Origin: JBEVNX01 sp040507895
GTDB taxonomy: Bacteria > Desulfobacterota > Binatia > JACPRU01
Assembly (NCBI GenBank): GCA_040507895.1
Contig: JBEVNX010000221.1
Location: forward strand, 1-12,416
Direction: 5' to 3'
Length of the DNA: 12,416 nt
This document shows, piece after piece, positions 1 to 6,580 of the stretch (positions are counted from its first letter, which is position 1; each line of letters opens with the position of its first letter). The notes under the pieces were generated by a model. That model did not search any database. It was given only the letters and a program-made list of their open reading frames with translations, and was not told the DNA's origin. The position numbers and the translations under genes were made by a program.

Positions 1-1467
1 CGCGGATGTCCGGCCTGCTCGGATCTTCTCGTGCTCGACGGTCAGGATCGGGTGGTCGCCGCGAGTGGCCCGGAGTGGATCGGCCGGGCCGTGGACGTGA
101 GTGATGGTGCAGCCGACACGATCGAGGGGCCGCTCGCGGCTCCGGCGGGGACGCCGATCCTTCGCTTCATCACGCCTGTGCCCGACCCCGAGGCCCCCGG
201 GTCGCGGCTCGGTTGGCTGGTGGCGCTGTTCGACTGGGAACGAGAGACCGAAGTCATCGCCCGCGTGCGAGCCAACCTGACGTCGGTCGGTCTCGACGCC
301 GACGTGCTGATCGTGGACGCGTCCGGAAAGGTGATCGGCGGCGCCGCGCGACCGGGGAGCTTCTGGCATCGAGGCCGCGTGCTTGAGCTGCGCTCGCCCA
401 ACCTTGCAAAATTCCCCTCGACCGGTCGCGCCGGCTCGAGCGAGGGAATGCTGTTCGGCGAAGCCGAGCTTTCCGATGGCCTGCCCGGCTGGCGCATCGT
501 GGTGGCACAGCCCCTCGCCGACGCCTTCGCACCGGTACGCCGCGCTGCGAGTCTGCTCGGCGCGGCGCTGGCTGCGATTCTCGCCGCCGCGCTCGCGCTC
601 GCGCTGGGCGCGGCGCGGCGCACCACCCGTCCGCTCGCCGAGCTCACCGCTGCCGCGGACTTGGTTCGCCGCGGCCGCGGGGCGGCGCCCACCGTGCCGC
701 TGCGATCGCGCGACGAGATCGGTACGCTCAGCGCGGCGTTCAACCGCATGTCGGTCGACCTCCGCCGCGCCGAGCGCGACCTCGTGGATGCGGCGAAGTT
801 CGCCTTCGTCGGCGAGCTCGCCGCTGGGGTCGCGCACGAGGTGCGCACCCCGCTCGGCGTGTTGCGCAGCTCCACGCAGCTTCTCGAACGCTCGCTCGAG
901 GCTAAGGACGACGAGGCTCGTGAGCTTCTGCACCTGCTACGCGCGGAGGTCGATCGAATCGAGCGCGTGGTTTCTGAGCTACTCGAGCTCGGACGGCCGC
1001 GAGAGCTCAGATGTGAGCCTACGCCTCTCGCGCCGCTGGTCTTTCGCGCCACCGACTTCGTGGAGGCCCAGGCGCGTGAGAAGCGCGTCGTCGTGCGCCG
1101 GCACGCGACCGAGTCGGATCCCGAGGTGCTTTGCGACCCCGATCTCCTCTATCAGGTTGCCCTGAACCTGCTGGTCAATGCCGTACAGATTCTCCCCGCC
1201 GGCGGCGCGGTGGACATCGGGCTGCTGCCCCCGCGCGACGGCTACGGCGGATTCGTGGTACGCGACGACGGGCCCGGCATGACGGAGGAAATCCGCACAC
1301 GTATCTTCGAACCGTTCTTTACGCGCCGGGATGGCGGCGCGGGCCTCGGGCTTACGTTCGTGCAGCGCGTCGTCCAAGAACACCGCGGCCGTATCTCGGT
1401 GGAGAGTGCGCCCGGTCATGGCGCGCGGTTCACGATCGAGCTGCCGTTGGTGGGGGGCCTCGCATGA
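1..1467 (+). CDS. Sensor histidine kinase (5' end outside window)
   Basis: Membrane sensor kinase that autophosphorylates on histidine and passes the phosphate to the regulator encoded next to it. The frame is open to base 1, so the true start lies outside the window; a GTG at 31 begins mid-domain and is probably not the start. Counting from that GTG, residues 1-165 look like the distal part of a Cache-type extracytoplasmic sensor. A membrane helix follows at about 172-194, then a HAMP linker at 196-250 containing DEIGTLSAAFNRM. The HisKA H-box AHEVRTPL has its phospho-acceptor at H269 (codon 835-837). The ATPase has an N-box near 375-392 (NLLVNAVQ), a G1 box DDGPGM, an F box IFEPFF and a G2 box GAGLGL. 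All catalytic boxes are present. Its stop overlaps the regulator's ATG (ATGA at 1464-1467), which indicates translational coupling. The signal sensed cannot be read from the sequence. Confidence 0.95.
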   Translation, partial: RGCPACSDLLVLDGQDRVVAASGPEWIGRAVDVSDGAADTIEGPLAAPAGTPILRFITPVPDPEAPGSRLGWLVALFDWERETEVIARVRANLTSVGLDADVLIVDASGKVIGGAARPGSFWHRGRVLELRSPNLAKFPSTGRAGSSEGMLFGEAELSDGLPGWRIVVAQPLADAFAPVRRAASLLGAALAAILAAALALALGAARRTTRPLAELTAAADLVRRGRGAAPTVPLRSRDEIGTLSAAFNRMSVDLRRAERDLVDAAKFAFVGELAAGVAHEVRTPLGVLRSSTQLLERSLEAKDDEARELLHLLRAEVDRIERVVSELLELGRPRELRCEPTPLAPLVFRATDFVEAQAREKRVVVRRHATESDPEVLCDPDLLYQVALNLLVNAVQILPAGGAVDIGLLPPRDGYGGFVVRDDGPGMTEEIRTRIFEPFFTRRDGGAGLGLTFVQRVVQEHRGRISVESAPGHGARFTIELPLVGGLA

Positions 1468-2813
1468 AGCGTCTCCTCGTCGTCGACGACGACGCCCGCA
1501 TGCGTCGGGTTCTCGAGATGCTCGCCGGCAAGACCGGTTTGGCTTGCACGGCGGCCTCGGGCGCCGAGGAAGCCTACGCTTCGTTTCGCGCCGAGCGGAG
1601 CGATGTGGTGGTCACCGATCTCAAGATGCCGGGGAAGAGCGGGATCGAGTTCTTACGCGAGCTGCGGAAGATCGACGCCGAGGTACCGGTCATCGTGCTC
1701 ACCGCGCACGCTACAGTGCCGACCGCGGTCGAGGCGATGAAGCTCGGCGCCGTCGACTATCTTCAGAAGCCCTTCGATCTCGATGCCCTCGAGATGGTGA
1801 TCCGCCGCGCGCTCGACCTGTCCCGCTTTCGCCTCGAGAACCGCTTTCTGCGCGAGCAGACGGGAGCCATCGCACGGTCGGGGGAGCTGATCGCCGGCTC
1901 CACGGCGATGGCCCCGATCCTCGAGATGGTCCGACAGGTGGCTCCCACCCGGAGCTCGGTGTTGATCACGGGCGAGACCGGGACCGGAAAAGAGCTGATC
2001 GCCCGCGCGATTCACCACCTCAGCCCGAGGCGAGACAAGCTCTTCGTCCCGCTCAACTGCACGGCGATTCCCTCCGAGCTGCTTGAGAGCGAGCTTTTCG
2101 GTCACGCGCGCGGCGCTTTCAGCGGCGCTCACGCCGACCGTACCGGGAAATTTCAAGCGGCCGACGAAGGAACGCTCTTCCTCGATGAAGTCGGCGACAT
2201 GGACGTGCGACTGCAGGCGAAGCTGCTTCGCGTGCTGCAGGAAGGCGTGATCGAGCCGCTCGGTACCAACCGTAGGATCCCCATCGATGTCCGCGTGATC
2301 TCTTCGACGAACCGCGACCTCGAGAAGGCGCTACGACAAGGCGAGTTCCGCGAGGATCTCTACTTCCGCCTGAATGTCATCCAGCTGCAACTGCCGCCGC
2401 TGCGCGAACGCAGGGACGATATCGCCCCACTCGCCGAGATGTTTCTAGCCGATTTCGCCCGAGATCTCGGTAAGCCTCATCTGCAACTCTCGCCCGAGGC
2501 CCCTACGGTGCTCCAGAGCTACGCTTGGCCGGGCAACGTTCGTGAGCTGAGAAACCTCATGGAGCGCGCGGCTGTTCTCAGCAAGGGCGAGGTGGTCGGT
2601 TCTTCGATGCTCGGGTCGTTCTTGCTTGCCGCAAGCGAGTCCCGACAGTCCGACTCCGACCGTCTCAATCTCGAGCGGGGCCTGCTGCATGTCGAGCGGC
2701 GCCTCATCTTGGATGCACTCGCGGTCGCCGACGGCGACAAAGGCGGGGCTGCCAAGCTGCTCGGGATCGGTGAGCGAACTCTGTGGACCAAGCTCAAAAA
2801 GCACGACCTCTGA
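1464..2813 (+). CDS. Sigma-54-dependent response regulator, NtrC family
   Basis: Phosphorylation-controlled activator of sigma-54 RNA polymerase, 449 residues. The ATG at 1464 overlaps the kinase stop, and the receiver domain begins immediately (MKRLLVVDDD). The receiver has acidic residues D8/D9, phospho-acceptor D52 in VTDLKMPG, T80 and K102. The AAA+ domain (about 142-370) has Walker A GETGTGKE at 170-177, Walker B TLFLDEVG with D241/E242, and the sigma-54 contact loop GAFSGA at 217-222, a serine variant of GAFTGA. AWPGNVREL lies at 354-362. A Fis-type helix-turn-helix ends the protein (about 427-447, AAKLLGIGERTLWTKL). Domain order and length are typical of ZraR/AtoC/NtrC regulators. A sigma-54 promoter lies 62 bases past its stop, so the next operon is a likely target. 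The exact orthologue cannot be assigned. Confidence 0.96.
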   Translation: MKRLLVVDDDARMRRVLEMLAGKTGLACTAASGAEEAYASFRAERSDVVVTDLKMPGKSGIEFLRELRKIDAEVPVIVLTAHATVPTAVEAMKLGAVDYLQKPFDLDALEMVIRRALDLSRFRLENRFLREQTGAIARSGELIAGSTAMAPILEMVRQVAPTRSSVLITGETGTGKELIARAIHHLSPRRDKLFVPLNCTAIPSELLESELFGHARGAFSGAHADRTGKFQAADEGTLFLDEVGDMDVRLQAKLLRVLQEGVIEPLGTNRRIPIDVRVISSTNRDLEKALRQGEFREDLYFRLNVIQLQLPPLRERRDDIAPLAEMFLADFARDLGKPHLQLSPEAPTVLQSYAWPGNVRELRNLMERAAVLSKGEVVGSSMLGSFLLAASESRQSDSDRLNLERGLLHVERRLILDALAVADGDKGGAAKLLGIGERTLWTKLKKHDL

Positions 2814-2874
2814 GCTACGGCCCTGGTGGGGCATGCTACAGGCACCCTTCGCCCGCGTCCCGCTCCCAAAAACA

Positions 2875-2890
2875 TGGCCCAAGAATTGCG
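2875..2890 (+). promoter_or_regulatory. Sigma-54 (-24/-12) promoter upstream of the GST gene
   Basis: TGGCCC at 2875-2880 and TTGCG at 2886-2890 place the invariant GG (2876-2877) and GC (2888-2889) exactly 10 bases apart, as sigma-54 requires. The match to TGGCAC-N5-TTGC is close. Transcription would start near 2900, leaving a leader of about 57 bases before the GST ATG. It is the only intergenic site of this quality I saw, and it lies directly after a sigma-54 activator gene. No clear activator-binding repeat was identified upstream. Confidence 0.72.
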
Positions 2891-2957
2891 CAGGTGGGGA
2901 AAATCCCATAGAAGAGGAGTCTTAGTCGGCGCCAGCTGGGAAGAGGTGACAGAGACG

Positions 2958-3575
2958 ATGAAACTCTATGACTATCCGCAGTGCCCGTTCGGACAAAAGG
3001 TACGAATCGTGCTTACGGAAAAGGAACTCTCCTACGAGCTAGCCAACGTCGACCTGCGACGGGGAGAGCAAAAGCGGCCCGAATTTCTCAAGATGAATCC
3101 GTTCGGCAAGGTGCCCGTGCTGGTCGACGAAGAGGTCGTCGTTTACGACTCGACGGTGATCAACGAGTACCTCGAGGACGAATACCCGCACCCTCGGCTG
3201 CTTCCGGAAGACTCGCACGGACGCGCCCGTGCGCGGTCGCTCGAGGACTACGCGGATCTCGCCTTCATTCTTCCGGTCGGCGTGCTGATGAACGAGGTGC
3301 GCAAGGCCGAGGCCGAGCGTGACGCCGAGCGCATGCGCAAGAGCCGAGAGGAGATCGAGCGCGCGCTGGCTCACTTGAACTCACAACTCGGGGAGCAGCA
3401 ATTCCTCGCGGGCGAGTTTTCGGTGGCCGACGCAGCGTTCGCGCCGCGCATGATGGTGTTGCGCGCGGTCGGTATCGAGCTCAAGCCGCAATGGGAGCCG
3501 CTCAAGCGGTGGATCGACCGCCTCGCGGAGCGTCCGAGCGTGCACAAGCTCGAGGGTCTCGAAGGCTGGCGGTAA
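2958..3575 (+). CDS. Glutathione S-transferase family protein
   Basis: Cytosolic thioredoxin-fold protein expected to bind glutathione, 205 residues, the normal size. The N-terminal domain (about 1-78) has CPFG at 9-12, a cysteine-type active site as in glutaredoxin-like, omega or SspA-like GSTs. It also has the cis-proline in KVPVL (P53) and the glutathione-contact pair D64-S65 in VYDSTVINEYL. The all-alpha C-terminal domain contains the conserved FLAGEFSVADAAF block at 149-161. The ATG at 2958 was chosen because the fold begins there (MKLYDYPQCPF) and AGAGGTGA lies 8 bases upstream. Longer in-frame starts would run through the sigma-54 promoter. It is probably co-transcribed with the copper lipoprotein 22 bases downstream. 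The substrate is unknown; a cysteine active site favours thiol transfer or dehydroascorbate-type reactions over conjugation. Confidence 0.9.
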   Translation: MKLYDYPQCPFGQKVRIVLTEKELSYELANVDLRRGEQKRPEFLKMNPFGKVPVLVDEEVVVYDSTVINEYLEDEYPHPRLLPEDSHGRARARSLEDYADLAFILPVGVLMNEVRKAEAERDAERMRKSREEIERALAHLNSQLGEQQFLAGEFSVADAAFAPRMMVLRAVGIELKPQWEPLKRWIDRLAERPSVHKLEGLEGWR

Positions 3576-3597
3576 CGGCGGCCGACGAGGTCGATCC

Positions 3598-4334
3598 GTG
3601 AGCGCGCGCGCCGCTTTGGCGCTCACGGCTTCCCTCCTGATGGGCTGCGCGCGGGCCGATGCACCGCCCCGGGACCGCGGCCCTGCCACCCCGCTCGACC
3701 CGGAGCAGGCGGGCGTCATCGTCGGTACGGTCCGGCTCGACGGCGCCGTGCCCCCTGGAACTCGACTACAGCTCGCCGGCGACGGCGCATGCACGGCCGG
3801 CGGAAGGAGCGAGGTCGACGCGGGCGACGTGCTCGTCAGCGCCGGGCGAGTCGAGAACGCCTTCGTGTACGTCGCGCGGGGCTTGGAGAACCGGGTCTTC
3901 GAACGGCCGAAGCAAGTCGTGCGCATCGATCAGCGGGGATGCGCCTTTGCGCCGCGCGTCAGCGCAGCAGAGACCGGCCAAACCATCGAGTTCCTCAACA
4001 GCGACCCGACCCTTCACAACGTGCACATCGTCGCTGAGCACTCCAGCGGCCTGAACTTCGGACTGGCCCTCGAAGGTGCGAGCCGCTCGATCCACATCGA
4101 CGCCGCCGAGGTGATGGTGGCGGTGCGCTGCGACGTGCACCCCTGGATGCGCGCTTGGGTCGCGGTTCTCGACCACCCGTTCTTCGCGCGGACCGGCGCT
4201 GACGGCAGCTTCGGTCTCGCCGGGGTCCCGGCGGGCGAGTACACGCTGGACGTATGGCACGAGCGGTTCGGCCGAAAGGAGGTCGCGCGACCGTACGCGC
4301 CGGCAAGGCGACCGACGTTCGACTGCGCTACTAG
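3598..4334 (+). CDS. Cupredoxin-type lipoprotein with carboxypeptidase-regulatory-like tail (apparent frameshift near 4287)
   Basis: Probable exported copper protein. The GTG at 3598 is preceded by GAGGT six bases upstream. The signal peptide ends in a lipobox-like LMGC (C17). A cupredoxin domain (about 38-192) has a type-1 copper ligand set H140 (LHNVH), C178, H181 and M184 (RCDVHPWM). A short carboxypeptidase-regulatory-like beta domain follows (DGSFGLAGVPAGEYTLDVWHE, about 202-222). The family normally ends soon after such a block with a VTV...RL-type strand. Here the annotated frame breaks at about 4285-4290. Reading from 4290 in the -1 frame gives TVRAGKATDVRLRY and a TAG at 4332-4334. 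Without correction the frame runs to 4509 through sequence antisense to the next gene. I read this as a one-base deletion (real or an assembly error), giving about 245 residues. The gene probably shares the GST operon. Its function is likely periplasmic electron transfer or copper handling, by inference. Confidence 0.82.
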
Positions 4335-4335
4335 G

Positions 4336-5082
4336 CTAGAATCCCTTCACCGACGGCGCGTGTTTGTAGAGATGGTATACGCCGACGAAACCGATCAGCA
4401 CGACCAGCGGGAGGAAAATCAGCGGCGCGCTGTTCGTCCACAAGTTGTGCGCGTTCAGCATCATGAACACCAACGGTACGGACATGTAGGTGTTGTGCTT
4501 CGAGCGTGAGCCGGCGAGCGCGACCATCGCAGCGTCGGGCGCCTGGCCGGCCTTGATCGCGGTGATGATCTTTTGCTGGTTCGGCCAGATCCGGAACCAC
4601 ACGTTGAACGCCATAATGGTGCCGAACATGGAACCGAGATGAATGGCGGCGGCACGATAGTTGAATCCGCCGATCACATCACAGAGGAGGACGAACACCA
4701 CGGCGGCGATCACGCCCGCCCAAAATTGCATCTGCGCGTCGGTAATCACCTTGGTGAGGTAATCGTAGAGGAACACCGTTGTGAACGTGACGAGGAGCAT
4801 TACGATGGCACCAGCACTCAAGGCCACCAGAGCCCCCGCATGGTAGAATACCATCAGCAGCAGGAGCACTCCCGTCACCCAGGTGAACGCCGCGCCCCAG
4901 CGAAACCAGTAGAGCGCCCGGGGGCGAAGCTCGGGAATCACCTTCTTCTTAGTCTCCGCATCGAGCGTCGGCTCGAACTGCGAGTTGACCCAGTTGAAGA
5001 AGTAGAGGTGGCCGATCCAGGCGATGCCCGCGACGACGTGAATCCAGCGGAAGAGTGATTCGATGAGGTTCATCACGTCCAT
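4336..5082 (-). CDS. PuuD-like (urate hydroxylase N-terminal-like) multi-pass membrane protein
   Basis: Integral membrane protein of 248 residues resembling the membrane domain of the bacterial urate hydroxylase PuuD family. About seven hydrophobic helices can be drawn (roughly 10-31, 58-79, 84-107, 120-138, 144-164, 198-213, 218-238). Family-like features include FRWIHVVAGIAWIGHLYFFN with H15 and H25, FNYRAAAIHLGSMFG (H148) and SKHNTYMSVP (H196). The ATG at 5082 is set by AGGAGG seven bases upstream and by the sequence start; the open frame further upstream to 5319 has no such signal. Classical PuuD has a C-terminal cytochrome c domain, which is absent here, and no purine genes are nearby. 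Urate as substrate is therefore uncertain; an unassigned heme or quinone membrane protein is as likely. Its stop faces the lipoprotein's corrected stop, one base away. Confidence 0.85.
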   Translation of the reverse strand: MDVMNLIESLFRWIHVVAGIAWIGHLYFFNWVNSQFEPTLDAETKKKVIPELRPRALYWFRWGAAFTWVTGVLLLLMVFYHAGALVALSAGAIVMLLVTFTTVFLYDYLTKVITDAQMQFWAGVIAAVVFVLLCDVIGGFNYRAAAIHLGSMFGTIMAFNVWFRIWPNQQKIITAIKAGQAPDAAMVALAGSRSKHNTYMSVPLVFMMLNAHNLWTNSAPLIFLPLVVLIGFVGVYHLYKHAPSVKGF

Positions 5083-5168
5083 GACCGACCCTCCTGTCCC
5101 CGACTCCGTTTGTACGAACCGCGGGATGCCGCTCTGGAAGTAGTCGCATAGACATACCCGGTCAAGTG

Positions 5169-5190
5169 GCGTCCCCGGCCCGCGGGACGC
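5169..5190. promoter_or_regulatory. Perfect 7-bp inverted repeat in the divergent promoter region
   Basis: GCGTCCC at 5169-5175 and GGGACGC at 5184-5190 are exact reverse complements separated by eight bases. They sit between the starts of the PuuD-like gene (-) and the LON-domain gene (+), so they could be an operator shared by both. A TTGACC -35-like hexamer for the minus gene lies at 5160-5165, but I could not find a convincing -10 for it. The repeat is followed on the + strand by GTCTTTT, so a terminator-like hairpin is an alternative, though nothing is obviously transcribed into it. Confidence 0.35.
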
Positions 5191-5225
5191 GTCTTTTGTC
5201 GTTACTTTGCGCGTTCGCTCTGTGC

Positions 5226-5231
5226 TAGAGT
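5226..5231 (+). promoter_or_regulatory. Possible -10 element (TAGAGT) just before the LON-domain gene
   Basis: TGCTAGAGT carries an extended-type TG and a four-of-six -10 match. It ends ten bases before the GTG start, which would give a leader of only a few bases. The -35 region (TTACTT at 5202-5207, 18-base spacer) is poor. No Shine-Dalgarno sequence is present, consistent with near-leaderless initiation but not proof of it. Confidence 0.3.
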
Positions 5232-5241
5232 CGGTCGAATT

Positions 5242-5886
5242 GTGCTGCTCCCGCGATCGATCCCGCTGTTTCCCCTCCCGAACGTGGTGCTGTTTCCCCA
5301 GGTCTTGTTGCCGCTGCACATCTTCGAGCCGCGCTACCGTCAGATGGTGCAGGACGTCGCGGCAGGAGACGAGCTCGTCGGCATGATTCTACTACGTGGG
5401 GAGGAGGATCCGACGGGATCGGCGCGCGACGTCTACACTGTAGGGTGCGCGGGGAGGATGGTGCGCAAAGTCGACCTGCCGGACGGGCGCTCGAACATCC
5501 TCCTCCAGGGCGTGCGCGAGTTCGTGCCGCGCGAGCAGCAGTTCGACCGGCCTTACCGCACCGCTGCGGTCGATTGGCTGCCCGCCGTGGAACGCGACTT
5601 CCGCCTTCCGGCGGACACTCGGCAGCGCATGGTGGCGTGTATCCGCGCCGCCCTGGGCGCGAAACAGGAAGGGGCCGGGATCCTCGCGGACCCGACGGTG
5701 AGCGACGAGATGCTCGTCAATCTGTTCGCGTTCGCGCTCGATTTTCCGGTCGCGGAAAAGCAGAGCCTGCTCGAGGTCGCCAGCCTCTCGGTGCGAGCCG
5801 CGCGGCTGATCGAGACCCTGGAATTCCATGCGCTCGAGCGCGAGTTCTCGCCCTCGATCGAGTCGTCGAAGCTCCGTCTGCAGTGA
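5242..5886 (+). CDS. Stand-alone LON substrate-binding domain protein
   Basis: Protein of 214 residues consisting of the N-terminal (LAN/PUA-like) substrate-binding domain of Lon protease without its ATPase or peptidase. The opening IPLFPLPNVVLFPQVLLPLHIFEPRYRQMV is the hallmark of the family, and the rest (LVGMILL, VGCAGRMV, NILLQGVREF) follows the usual fold. A helical second half covers about 110-205. The length fits free-standing homologues, which are widespread but functionally poorly understood. The GTG at 5242 is the only sensible start, because the family pattern begins a few residues later and upstream codons offer no alternative. There is no Shine-Dalgarno sequence. It is divergent from the PuuD-like gene. 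The NuoI promoter starts immediately after its stop. Confidence 0.9.
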   Translation: MLLPRSIPLFPLPNVVLFPQVLLPLHIFEPRYRQMVQDVAAGDELVGMILLRGEEDPTGSARDVYTVGCAGRMVRKVDLPDGRSNILLQGVREFVPREQQFDRPYRTAAVDWLPAVERDFRLPADTRQRMVACIRAALGAKQEGAGILADPTVSDEMLVNLFAFALDFPVAEKQSLLEVASLSVRAARLIETLEFHALEREFSPSIESSKLRLQ

Positions 5887-5895
5887 CACGGCGGC

Positions 5896-5923
5896 TTGAC
5901 CGCCTTCCGACGCCCGCTATAGT
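5896..5923 (+). promoter_or_regulatory. Sigma-70-type promoter upstream of nuoI
   Basis: TTGACC (5896-5901) and TATAGT (5918-5923) are separated by 16 bases. Each differs from consensus at one position. Transcription would start near 5930, about 26 bases before the nuoI ATG. The -35 overlaps a small hairpin, GGCGG (5890-5894) / CCGCC (5900-5904), right after the preceding stop. Confidence 0.65.
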
Positions 5924-5955
5924 CGCTTGACGGCGCCACCCGGGACAGGACCACC

Positions 5956-6522
5956 ATGAAGCGGCTCGAGCAGATGACGTTCTGGGAGCGGATCTATCTT
6001 CCCGAAGTGCTCCGCGGCCTGTTGGTGACCGGCTACCGTTTCTGGCGAAATCTCGGGCTCAACCTCGCGCACCAGGTGGGGCTCTTGAGGGATCGCCGCT
6101 CGATGGTCACGGTGCAGTACCCCGAGGAGCGCAAGCGTTACGGCGGCCACTACCGGGGGAGCCATCGCTTGACGCTCAAAGAGGACGGCTCGGTGCGCTG
6201 CACCTCGTGCTTCCTCTGCGCGACCGCTTGTCCCGCCAAATGCATCTACATCGAGGCCGCGGAGAGCCCGGACCCCGCCGTGGAGAAGTACCCGGCGCGC
6301 TACGAGATCGATACGCTGCGCTGCATCTACTGCGGTTACTGCGTCGAGGCGTGCCCGTGCGACGCTATTCGAATGGACACCAACGTGCATCCGCGCATCT
6401 GGGGCTACTCGCGACTCGATTTCATCGAGACCAAAGAAGTGCTGATGGAGCGCTCGAGGGTGATCGCCGAGCGGGGCCGCGATGCGCTGATGGAAGACAT
6501 GTTGAAGAGTTACGGCTCGTAG
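5956..6522 (+). CDS. nuoI: NADH-quinone oxidoreductase subunit I (orphan NuoI)
   Basis: Ferredoxin-like subunit of respiratory complex I that carries two [4Fe-4S] clusters toward the quinone site. It has 188 residues, close to the family norm. The two cysteine motifs are C82-x2-C85-x2-C88-x3-C92-P and C123-x2-C126-x2-C129-x3-C133-P. The second reads EACPCDAIRMDT, with an extra cysteine C135 where many homologues have valine. The N-terminal stretch (FWERIYLPEVLRGLLVTGYRFW) matches the membrane-associating region of NuoI. The ATG at 5956 is preceded by AGGA five bases upstream. No other nuo gene is in the window, so it lies outside a complex I operon on the evidence available. It may complete a scattered or second complex I, or serve another ferredoxin-linked enzyme. 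Confidence 0.9.
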   Translation: MKRLEQMTFWERIYLPEVLRGLLVTGYRFWRNLGLNLAHQVGLLRDRRSMVTVQYPEERKRYGGHYRGSHRLTLKEDGSVRCTSCFLCATACPAKCIYIEAAESPDPAVEKYPARYEIDTLRCIYCGYCVEACPCDAIRMDTNVHPRIWGYSRLDFIETKEVLMERSRVIAERGRDALMEDMLKSYGS

Positions 6523-6580
6523 GAGGCCGGGCCACCGGTCGCTCACGTGGGTCGCGACGCCCGCAAGTTGCCGAGGTAGC

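Noticed and set aside
42..1052. 336-codon open frame on the minus strand across the histidine kinase
   Set aside because: Ser/Arg/Ala-rich antisense product; the + strand carries all kinase boxes.
1131..1463. N-terminal extension of the response regulator in the same frame
   Set aside because: Overlaps the kinase ATPase domain in another frame; the receiver domain starts exactly at ATG 1464 in an ATGA overlap.
2826..2957. Upstream extension of the GST
   Set aside because: Would place coding sequence over the sigma-54 promoter; the thioredoxin fold and ribosome site fix the start at 2958.
4282..4292. Programmed -1 frameshift in the lipoprotein gene
   Set aside because: No X-XXY-YYZ slippery heptamer and no obvious pause structure; a base deletion or sequencing error is simpler.
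4337..4342. TAGAAT as a -10 box
   Set aside because: Lies at the convergent gene ends with no -35 partner and no + strand gene downstream.
5083..5319. Upstream extension of the PuuD-like protein
   Set aside because: Hydrophilic, overlaps the divergent LON gene, and ATG 5082 has an ideal AGGAGG.
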